DNA of 25,053 bases from Erwinia pyrifoliae DSM 12163 (GTDB lineage Bacteria; Pseudomonadota; Gammaproteobacteria; Enterobacterales; Enterobacteriaceae): contig NC_017390.1 of assembly GCF_000026985.1 (NCBI RefSeq), positions 3,658,592 through 3,683,644 on the forward strand, in the 5' to 3' direction. A program made the position numbers and the translations under genes. How positions within the stretch are numbered: the stretch's first letter is position 1; every line of letters starts with the position of its first letter. The notes beneath the pieces were generated by a model. That model made no database searches. It saw nothing but the letters and a program-made list of their open reading frames with translations, and had not been told where the DNA came from. Shown here piece after piece: positions 9,013 to 25,053 of the stretch.

Positions 9013-9032
9013 TATTGAGGTATGACTCAATA
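9013..9032 (+). other. Hairpin after trkA
   Basis: TATTGAG and CTCAATA form a perfect 7-bp inverted repeat around a 6-nt loop, 3 nt after the trkA stop. No T-run follows. It could stabilise the trkA 3' end, or serve as an operator-like palindrome upstream of mscL. The rest of the 140-bp trkA-mscL spacer shows no strong consensus promoter that I could read. Confidence 0.5.
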
Positions 9033-9149
9033 CAGGCAGCACCGGCCGGGACGCAGATTGGCCATTAGCACGATTTAATCTGTGATCGTTATGGCAAAAG
9101 TACCATCGTTTGTTAGACTTTAGGAATAACTTAAAGGCAGGAGATAACA

Positions 9150-9563
9150 GTGAGTATATTCAAAGAGTTTCGCGATTTTGCTATGCGTGGCAACGTGGTG
9201 GACCTGGCAGTAGGTGTCATCATCGGTGCAGCTTTTGGTAAGATCGTATCTTCACTGGTGGCAAACATCATTATGCCGCCGCTGGGATTACTGATTGGCG
9301 GCGTTGACTTCAAGCAGTTCAATTGGGTTTTAAAGCCTGCTGAGGGTGCTGCACCCGCAGTGATCATGGAATACGGTGTGTTTTTGCAAACGGTGTTCGA
9401 TTTCGTCATTGTTGCGTTTGCCATTTTTATGGCCATCAAGCTGATGAACAGGCTGTACACCAAGAAAGAAGTTGAGAAACCTGTGGCAAAACCTTCTGCC
9501 GAAGAGACCCTGCTGAGTGAGATCCGCGACTTGCTGAAAGAGCAGAACGGTAAAACTCAGTAA
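9150..9563 (+). CDS. mscL: Large-conductance mechanosensitive channel MscL
   Basis: MscL is a homopentameric inner-membrane pore that opens under membrane tension and releases solutes during hypo-osmotic shock. The 137-residue product has the amphipathic N-terminal helix ([16 protein letters not shown]) and the pore-lining TM1 (about 15-45, with the gate segment [17 protein letters not shown]). A variable periplasmic loop (about 46-75), TM2 (about 76-100, [16 protein letters not shown]) and the C-terminal helix ending [10 protein letters not shown] follow. The start is GTG with a strong AGGAG 7 nt upstream. The loop and the linker after TM2 differ from E. coli. A terminator follows. Confidence 0.98.
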   Translation: MSIFKEFRDFAMRGNVVDLAVGVIIGAAFGKIVSSLVANIIMPPLGLLIGGVDFKQFNWVLKPAEGAAPAVIMEYGVFLQTVFDFVIVAFAIFMAIKLMNRLYTKKEVEKPVAKPSAEETLLSEIRDLLKEQNGKTQ

Positions 9564-9607
9564 CGGTATGAAAAATAGCTGATAACAGCCGCTTTATCTT
9601 TTTAACC

Positions 9608-9635
9608 CTGTCAGCGCCTGGCTGGCAGTTTTTTT
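9608..9635 (+). terminator. Intrinsic terminator of mscL
   Basis: CTGTCAGC (9608-9615) pairs with GCTGGCAG (9621-9628), 8 bp including one G-U pair, with a 5-nt loop, followed by seven T residues (9629-9635). It closes the def-to-mscL run on the plus strand and stands between the convergent mscL and arfA genes. Confidence 0.9.
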
Positions 9636-9644
9636 GTTTCAGTG

Positions 9645-9854
9645 CTAAATAAGTAGAAGGCCAGGGGTAAATAAGCTGCTTGCGCACTTACCACTGGCCT
9701 CCCAACATCCCTTTTTACCGTGTTTTTCTTTGCGCCGGTAACTGCCTTTGCCCTTTTGATTGACTTCAACCCGGGGCTTGAACAACGGGTCGTGTAATAA
9801 TGCTTCTATTGCGTTATCGCGGATAACGCCTTTTTTGTGTTGGTAGACGGTCAT
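9645..9854 (-). CDS. arfA: Alternative ribosome-rescue factor ArfA
   Basis: ArfA frees ribosomes stalled on non-stop mRNAs by recruiting release factor 2, as a backup to tmRNA. The 69-residue product matches E. coli ArfA (YhdL) well over [22 protein letters not shown] and [13 protein letters not shown], then GCWEASGK and a hydrophobic tail ending GLLLI. The ATG at 9852-9854 follows AGGAAAAATCC; the longer frame upstream is not conserved. A hairpin within the last quarter of the gene (9659-9699) corresponds to the E. coli RNase III site that makes the mRNA non-stop, so the full tail is normally made only when tmRNA fails. It has its own likely promoter at the zntR end. Confidence 0.94.
   Translation of the reverse strand: MTVYQHKKGVIRDNAIEALLHDPLFKPRVEVNQKGKGSYRRKEKHGKKGCWEASGKCASSLFTPGLLLI
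9659..9699 (-). promoter_or_regulatory. arfA in-gene stem-loop, likely RNase III site
   Basis: On the minus strand GGCCAGTGGTAA (9688-9699) and TTACCCCTGGCC (9659-9670) form a 12-bp stem with one mismatch and a 17-nt loop, upstream of the arfA stop codon at 9645-9647. In E. coli arfA a stem at the same place is cut by RNase III; this yields mRNA without a stop codon, whose product is tagged by tmRNA and degraded. The structure is seen here; the cleavage is inferred from E. coli. Confidence 0.8.
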
Positions 9855-9885
9855 GGATTTTTCCTGTTGTACGATGACGGCTGAG

Positions 9886-9914
9886 AATATAGACCCGAAA
9901 AGGAAAATTTTCAA
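9886..9914 (-). promoter_or_regulatory. Promoter of arfA
   Basis: On the minus strand TTGAAA (9909-9914) and TATATT (9886-9891) are exactly 17 bp apart, each matching the sigma-70 consensus at five of six positions. The -35 box overlaps the zntR stop codon. The start would be near 9879, giving a short leader of about 25 nt before the arfA ATG. Confidence 0.65.
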
Positions 9915-10342
9915 TCAGCCGCTTCAACTAAAGATGTGGTCGCGCCCTTTTCTAAAGCCTCAAGAATCGAACAATACACGCTACTATGTGCTGTTCCGCA
10001 ACAGGCATCATTCAATCTTTTCAGTGAGCGTTGCATATGTTGAAGCTCGGTAAGCATCGTTTCAACTTCATCAAGCCTTTTCTGTACGATGGCTTTTGAT
10101 TCCTGGCAGGTATGATGCTCTGGATCGACGCGGATCGACAGCAGCTCACGAATGGCCTCCAGCGTAAAACCTGAATGCCTTCCGTAACGAATAAACTTAA
10201 GACGCTGTAGATCGCTGTCACTGTAAAGACGGAAACCGCCTTCCGTTCTCACCTCATGATCCATCATCTGCTGTTTTTCGTAAAAACGGATGGTATCCGG
10301 CGTAACATTGGCCAGCTTCGCCAATTGTCCAATTCGATACAT
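9911..10342 (-). CDS. zntR: Zn(II)-responsive MerR-family activator ZntR
   Basis: ZntR activates the zinc/cadmium exporter gene zntA by untwisting its over-long promoter spacer; zntA is not in the window. The 143-residue product has a MerR winged helix-turn-helix ([20 protein letters not shown], 4-23), a long dimerisation helix (about 75-113) and the complete metal-binding set C79, C114, C115, H119 and C124. These positions are the same as in E. coli ZntR, which separates it from CueR or SoxR. The start codon shares one base with the yhdN stop (TAATG) and has GAGGGTGA upstream, so the two genes are probably cotranscribed. Confidence 0.97.
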   Translation of the reverse strand: MYRIGQLAKLANVTPDTIRFYEKQQMMDHEVRTEGGFRLYSDSDLQRLKFIRYGRHSGFTLEAIRELLSIRVDPEHHTCQESKAIVQKRLDEVETMLTELQHMQRSLKRLNDACCGTAHSSVYCSILEALEKGATTSLVEAAD

Positions 10343-10713
10343 TATTCACCCTCGCATAAACGTTGTTGCACCTGACCGCCATAGTGGCCACGCAGAAAAT
10401 CAGTATTGATACCCGCCTGTTGTAGCTTTAGTTCAAGCAGCCTGAGGCGTTTTCTCTGCTGCTGATACGGGTCGTCGAGCGGGTTGACGCTGTTTAACAG
10501 CTGATCCAGCTCGACCGCCTCGCGTCGCATTTCAAGTGCGGGAGGAAGGTAACCCGAATTTTTCAGAATGCGATAACTGGCGCGCAACTCTTCAGGGACA
10601 TGTGAATCATCATCCAGTTGCAGTGGACGTCCGCTGCCGGGCAAGTTATCAAAGTCGCCCTGGCGCAGAGCCGCGAGAATATGCTTTTCAACCCATTCAT
10701 CAATCAGTGACAT
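10342..10713 (-). CDS. yhdN: YhdN, DUF1992 protein of unknown function
   Basis: The 123-residue protein follows E. coli YhdN: LIDEWVEKHI, GDFDNLPGSGRPLQLDDDSHVPEELRASYRILKN, and a C-terminal LLELKLQQAGINTDFLRGHYG segment. DUF1992 proteins resemble part of DnaJ-linked proteins, but no function is assigned. I chose the ATG at 10711-10713, which has AAGGAG 7 nt upstream and gives the family start; an in-frame start six codons earlier lies before this Shine-Dalgarno. A possible promoter (10741-10769) lies between it and the rplQ terminator. zntR follows with a 1-nt overlap. Confidence 0.9.
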   Translation of the reverse strand: MSLIDEWVEKHILAALRQGDFDNLPGSGRPLQLDDDSHVPEELRASYRILKNSGYLPPALEMRREAVELDQLLNSVNPLDDPYQQQRKRLRLLELKLQQAGINTDFLRGHYGGQVQQRLCEGE

Positions 10714-10740
10714 CACAGTCTCCTTAAGCAAAGAGATCCC

Positions 10741-10769
10741 AGCATAGAGTCATTACTGTACCGTGACGA
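10741..10769 (-). promoter_or_regulatory. Possible promoter of yhdN-zntR
   Basis: On the minus strand TCGTCA (10764-10769), 17 bp, and TATGCT (10741-10746) each match the consensus at four of six positions. It sits downstream of the alpha-operon terminator, where a new promoter for yhdN-zntR would be needed. This is a weak match. Confidence 0.35.
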
Positions 10770-10789
10770 GGAGAAGGAATTTCAGATAT

Positions 10790-10810
10790 AAAAAAACCCC
10801 GCAAGCGAGG
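10790..10810 (-). terminator. Alpha-operon terminator after rplQ
   Basis: On the minus strand CCTCGC-TT-GCGGGG (10797-10810) forms a short GC stem including one G-U pair, followed by seven T residues (10796 to 10790). A seven-base A-run precedes it on the same strand, so the element is nearly symmetrical. It lies 21 nt past the rplQ stop codon. Confidence 0.9.
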
Positions 10811-10831
10811 TTTTTTTAATGTTGCAACAGA

Positions 10832-11242
<411 letters not shown>

Positions 11243-11258
11243 TTAACCTGTGATCGGG

Positions 11259-12248
11259 TTATTCATCAGCAATGCTAGCTGGCGGCCAGTTTTCCAGGCG
11301 CATGCCCAGAGACAGACCACGAGAAGCCAGCACATCTTTAATCTCAGTAAGAGATTTTTTACCAAGGTTAGGCGTTTTAAGCAGCTCAACCTCGGTACGC
11401 TGTACCAGATCACCGATGTAGTGGATAGCTTCTGCCTTAAGGCAGTTAGCAGAGCGGACAGTCAATTCCAGATCGTCAACAGGGCGCAGCAAGATCGGAT
11501 CGAATTCTGGTTTCTCTTCTTTCACTTCCGGCTGACGTACATCACGTAAGTCGACGAAAGCTTCCAGTTGTTCTGCCAGAATGGTAGCCGCACGGCGAAT
11601 CGCTTCTTCAGGATCGATAGTGCCGTTGGTTTCCATTTCGATGACCAGCTTGTCCAGGTCAGTACGCTGTTCCACACGCGCTGCTTCAACATTGTAGGCA
11701 ATACGCTCTACAGGGCTGTAGCAGGCGTCGACTAACAGACGACCGATCGGGCGCTCATCTTCTTCCGAATGAATTCGGGCAGAAGCCGGCACATAACCAC
11801 GACCACGCTGAACTTTGATACGCATGCTAATAGCAGCGTTTTCATCGGTCAGATGGCAGATCACATGCTGCGGCTTGACGATTTCAACATCACCATCATG
11901 GGTGATATCGGCTGCAGTCACAGGGCCAATGCCAGATTTATTCAGAGTAAGAATGACTTCATCTTTGCCCTGAACTCTTACCGCTAAACCTTTCAGGTTG
12001 AGCAGGATTTCCAGGATATCTTCCTGTACGCCCTCTTTGGTGCTGTACTCGTGTAGTACACCATCAATTTCAACCTCGGTCACCGCGCAACCCGGCATTG
12101 ATGAAAGCAGAATACGGCGCAGCGCGTTACCGAGAGTATGGCCAAAGCCACGCTCTAAAGGCTCAAGGGTCACCTTGGCGTGCGTCGAACTCACTTGTTC
12201 GATATCTACCAGGCGTGGTTTTAGAAACTCTGTCACAGAACCCTGCAT
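11259..12248 (-). CDS. rpoA: RNA polymerase alpha subunit
   Basis: Alpha dimerises to start RNA polymerase assembly and its C-terminal domain contacts UP elements and activators. The 329 residues equal E. coli. The N-terminal domain (about 1-235) carries the dimer segment [20 protein letters not shown] (33-52), and an acidic linker ([10 protein letters not shown]) follows. The C-terminal domain includes RSANCLK at 265-271, with R265, N268 and K271 of the DNA-binding surface. The gene is fourth in the alpha operon, 25 nt after rpsD. The intact C-terminal domain is consistent with the UP-element-like sequence at the rrn P1 promoter in the same window. Confidence 0.99.
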
Positions 12249-12273
12249 TGTGTCCTCTCTTTGGTACTAAGCC

Positions 12274-12912
<639 letters not shown>

Positions 12913-12927
12913 CTAAAAAACGGGGCG

Positions 12928-13320
<393 letters not shown>

Positions 13321-13333
13321 TCAATCACCCCGA

Positions 13334-13690
13334 TTATTTCTTGATCGGTTTACGCGGACCCTTACGGGTACGTGCGTTGGTCTTGGTACGCTGACCGCGC
13401 ACTGGAAGACCACGACGATGACGCAAACCACGATAGCAACCAAGATCCATAAGACGCTTGATGCTCAGGGTGACTTCACGACGCAGATCGCCTTCAACAA
13501 CAAATTTCGCCACTGCATCACGCAGAATGTCGATTTGCTCTTCAGACAGCTCACTGATCTTAACATTTTCAGCAATGCCCGTAGATGCACAGATAGACTG
13601 TGAACGGGTTTTGCCGATACCGAAGATTGCAGTTAATGCGATAACGGTATGTTTATGATCAGGAATGTTAATGCCTGCTATACGGGCCAC
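13334..13690 (-). CDS. rpsM: 30S ribosomal protein S13
   Basis: S13 sits at the head of the 30S subunit, contacts the P-site tRNA with its basic tail and forms bridges to the 50S. The 118-residue product has the helix-two-turns-helix region ([18 protein letters not shown]) and the C-terminal tail with [19 protein letters not shown] and KPIKK. The start is GTG, as in E. coli, and the codon lies inside the S4-binding leader, so translation of this gene is where S4 represses the alpha operon. An AGGAG stands 7 nt upstream. Confidence 0.99.
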   Translation of the reverse strand: MARIAGINIPDHKHTVIALTAIFGIGKTRSQSICASTGIAENVKISELSEEQIDILRDAVAKFVVEGDLRREVTLSIKRLMDLGCYRGLRHRRGLPVRGQRTKTNARTRKGPRKPIKK

Positions 13691-13782
13691 TATGCACTCC
13701 TATTTAATTACTTATGCGTCCCATGCCGAAAAGCCCGTTTTCAGGATACTCAAATGGAAACGCACAGACATACAAAAGATTG
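13680..13782 (-). promoter_or_regulatory. Alpha-operon leader, S4 repressor target (pseudoknot)
   Basis: The leader between the alpha promoter and rpsM closely follows the E. coli S4 target. On the minus strand GTGCGTTTCCAT (13754-13765) pairs with ATGGGACGCAT (13714-13724) with one bulged T, and inside it GAAAA-CGGGC-TTTTC (13728-13742) forms a second stem. The Shine-Dalgarno and GTG of rpsM follow. In E. coli S4 binds this nested pseudoknot and traps the 30S subunit, repressing rpsM and the genes behind it. Confidence 0.85.
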
Positions 13783-13789
13783 GCTGGCT

Positions 13790-13818
13790 AATCTAGCCAG
13801 CTCAACCCGACTTTGCAA
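13790..13818 (-). promoter_or_regulatory. Alpha-operon promoter
   Basis: On the minus strand TTGCAA (13813-13818) and TAGATT (13790-13795) are 17 bp apart, the same boxes as the known E. coli alpha promoter. The -10 box lies within a perfect 8-bp inverted repeat with a 3-nt centre (13783-13801), so read-through RNA from the spc operon can form a hairpin here. Confidence 0.85.
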
Positions 13819-13836
13819 GAAAAATATGCGATTAAA

Positions 13837-15317
<1,481 letters not shown>

Positions 15318-15324
15318 CTGCTAC

Positions 15325-16457
<1,133 letters not shown>

Positions 16458-16462
16458 CTACC

Positions 16463-16825
<363 letters not shown>

Positions 16826-17359
16826 TTACTTCTTCTTAGCCTCTTTGGTACGCACGACTTCGTCGGCGTAACGAACACCCTTGCCTTTATAAGGCTCAGG
16901 ACGACGGTAAGCGCGTAGATCGGCTGCAACCTGACCAATCAGCTGTTTATCAGCGCCTTTCAGCACGATTTCAGTCTGAGTGGGACATTCAGCAGTGATT
17001 CCCGCTGGCAGCGCGTGTTCAACGGGGTGAGAGAAGCCCAAGGCTAAACTCACTGCGTTGCCTTTAACGGCTGCACGATAACCTACACCAACCAGCTGCA
17101 GCTTCTTAGTGAAGCCTTCGGTAACACCGATAACCATAGCGTTCAGCAGAGCGCGAGAAGTACCTGCCTGCGCCCAACCGTCCGCAAAACCTTCACGCGG
17201 AGCGAAAGTCAGGGCGTTGTCAGCATGCTTAACTTCTACGGCATTGTTGAGCGTACGAGTCAGCTCGCCGTTTTTACCTTTAATCGAAATAACCTGACCG
17301 TCGAGTTTTACCTCTACGCCGGCAGGAATGACGACAGGTGCTTTAGCAACACGAGACAT
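16826..17359 (-). CDS. rplF: 50S ribosomal protein L6
   Basis: L6 sits near the GTPase-associated centre and the sarcin-ricin loop of the 50S subunit. The 177-residue product has two repeated domains (about 1-80 and 81-175). The C-terminal one carries the family signature [19 protein letters not shown] (about 152-170). It begins [21 protein letters not shown], as in E. coli. It stands 11 nt after rpsH in the spc operon. Confidence 0.99.
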   Translation of the reverse strand: MSRVAKAPVVIPAGVEVKLDGQVISIKGKNGELTRTLNNAVEVKHADNALTFAPREGFADGWAQAGTSRALLNAMVIGVTEGFTKKLQLVGVGYRAAVKGNAVSLALGFSHPVEHALPAGITAECPTQTEIVLKGADKQLIGQVAADLRAYRRPEPYKGKGVRYADEVVRTKEAKKK

Positions 17360-17370
17360 TTTTCCTCCGA

Positions 17371-17769
<399 letters not shown>

Positions 17770-17793
17770 TTACTCCCGTGATTCAATTGGTAA

Positions 17794-18099
17794 TTACCAG
17801 CTAGCCTTTTTCAAGCCAGGTACTTCACCGCGCATGGCGGCTTCACGCAACTTGATACGGCTCAACCCGAATTTGCCCACATAACCATGTGGACGGCCAG
17901 TTTGGCGGCAGCGCTTGCGCTGACGGGACGGGCTGGAATCACGCGGCAGAGTTTGCAGCTTGAGAACAGCATTCCAACGATCTTCGTCGGACGAGTTCAC
18001 GCTAGAAATGATAGCTTTCAGTTCCTCGCGTTTAGCGCGGTACTTGTCAGCCAGTTTCACGCGAACGACTTCGCGTGCTTTCATCGATTGCTTAGCCAT
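17794..18099 (-). CDS. rpsN: 30S ribosomal protein S14 (zinc-free form)
   Basis: S14 is part of the 30S head. The 101-residue product starts [14 protein letters not shown] and ends PGLKKASW, matching E. coli. Only one cysteine is present, in [10 protein letters not shown], so this is the long C-minus form without the CxxC zinc knuckle. The ATG at 18097-18099 gives the family length; the much longer open frame upstream is an rplE shadow. It starts 13 nt after the rplE stop. Confidence 0.98.
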   Translation of the reverse strand: MAKQSMKAREVVRVKLADKYRAKREELKAIISSVNSSDEDRWNAVLKLQTLPRDSSPSRQRKRCRQTGRPHGYVGKFGLSRIKLREAAMRGEVPGLKKASW

Positions 18100-18112
18100 C
18101 AGTAACCCTGCC

Positions 18113-19375
<1,263 letters not shown>

Positions 19376-19442
19376 CTAATGTCAACTACTACTTCGGGAC
19401 CTGATTCAGGTCGTTTAATCGCCCCATAATTGAGGGCGCAGC

Positions 19443-19471
19443 ATTATAACACTGCTTTTCGCCTATGGGTA
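19443..19471 (-). promoter_or_regulatory. spc-operon promoter
   Basis: On the minus strand a perfect TATAAT (19443-19448) has TG one base upstream (extended -10). The -35 region TACCCA (19466-19471) at 17 bp is weak. A start near 19436 gives a leader of about 70 nt before rplN, holding an inverted repeat GACCTGA/TCAGGTC (19398-19412). It lies just behind the S10-operon terminator, its place in E. coli. Confidence 0.8.
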
Positions 19472-19472
19472 G

Positions 19473-19502
19473 AAAAAATAAACGGCTCAGACGAGCCGTT
19501 TA
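19473..19502 (-). terminator. S10-operon terminator after rpsQ
   Basis: A perfect 10-bp stem (TAAACGGCTC / GAGCCGTTTA, 19479-19502) with a 4-nt loop is followed on the minus strand by six T residues (19478 to 19473). It lies 27 nt after the rpsQ stop and overlaps the region just upstream of the spc promoter, separating the two operons. Confidence 0.92.
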
Positions 19503-19529
19503 TCTTATTTTTTAGAGAGGCAGATTCTA

Positions 19530-21742
<2,213 letters not shown>

Positions 21743-21755
21743 TTATCCTCTAAAA

Positions 21756-24151
<2,396 letters not shown>

Positions 24152-24171
24152 TCAATCGCTCAATGACCTGA

Positions 24172-24657
<486 letters not shown>

Positions 24658-24663
24658 CTGCGT

Positions 24664-24691
24664 ATTATACGTACATTTAGCGGCAAAGCAA
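24664..24691 (-). promoter_or_regulatory. S10-operon promoter
   Basis: On the minus strand a perfect TATAAT (24664-24669) has TTGCTT (24686-24691) 16 bp upstream, which matches only the first half of the -35 consensus. The predicted start near 24657 fits the expected leader length. It lies about 50 nt downstream of the tuf terminator. Confidence 0.8.
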
Positions 24692-24739
24692 CAGCAATCT
24701 TGCTTTCATAAAACGACGCGGAGCCGATTTCACACCGGC

Positions 24740-24764
24740 AAAAAAAAGAGCGCCGAAGCGCCCT
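24740..24764 (-). terminator. Terminator of tuf
   Basis: On the minus strand AGGGCGC-TTCG-GCGCTCT (24747-24764) forms a 7-bp stem with one G-U pair and a very stable C(UUCG)G tetraloop, followed by a T-run (24746 to 24740). It lies 49 nt past the tuf stop codon and isolates tuf from the S10 operon. Confidence 0.93.
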
Positions 24765-24813
24765 TTTCTATTTACCCTGACAGGGATAGACCTCGTCAGA
24801 CAGATATCAGCTA

Positions 24814-25053
<240 letters not shown>

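Noticed and set aside
9855..9914. Longer N-terminus for ArfA
   Set aside because: The 20 extra codons overlap the likely arfA promoter; homology begins at the ATG at 9854 with a ribosome binding site.
10790..10817. Second, plus-strand terminator at the alpha-operon end
   Set aside because: The hairpin is also followed by a T-run on the plus strand, but no plus-strand gene ends nearby, so only the minus-strand use is supported.

Overview
The window is a core-chromosome segment of a gammaproteobacterium of the order Enterobacterales. Gene order, protein lengths and near-identical ribosomal proteins match the Escherichia coli 73-74 min region (rrnD - yrdA ... trkA - mscL ... alpha / spc / S10 operons - tuf). 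Less conserved proteins (DprA, MscL C-terminus, YrdB, ArfA) are clearly diverged from E. coli, which suggests another family; Erwiniaceae is my best guess, at low confidence for the genus.

Layout. 1-145: the minus-strand promoter region (P1, and P2 cut by the edge) of an rRNA operon lying just outside the window. 304-858: yrdA, divergent from it. 825-4627 (minus): dprA-smg-yrdD-tsaC-aroE-yrdB, tightly packed and mostly overlapping. 4754-9563 (plus): def-fmt-rsmB-trkA-mscL, closed by a terminator. 9645-10713 (minus): yhdN-zntR-arfA. 10832-13690 (minus): alpha operon (rpsM-rpsK-rpsD-rpoA-rplQ). 13837-19363 (minus): spc operon (rplN to rpmJ). 19530-24483 (minus): S10 operon (rpsJ to rpsQ). 24814-25053: the 3' end of a tuf gene.

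The genes are almost all for making proteins: ribosome parts, RNA polymerase alpha, SecY, initiator-Met formylation and deformylation (fmt, def), 16S rRNA m5C967 methylation (rsmB), tRNA t6A synthesis (tsaC), ribosome rescue (arfA) and EF-Tu. The rest are membrane or stress functions (trkA, mscL, zntR) and shikimate synthesis (aroE). The three ribosomal operons keep the known autoregulatory RNA sites: the L4-responsive S10 leader, the S8 hairpin over the rplE start, and the S4 pseudoknot before rpsM. Their promoters and terminators are readable.

I found no mobile element, CRISPR array, tRNA, prophage or foreign-looking gene, and no undescribed system. Points for a second look are the arfA in-gene hairpin, covariation in the S4 target, the direct tuf-rpsJ junction without bfd-bfr, the yrdA/yrdB 3' overlap, and a few unassigned intergenic hairpins.
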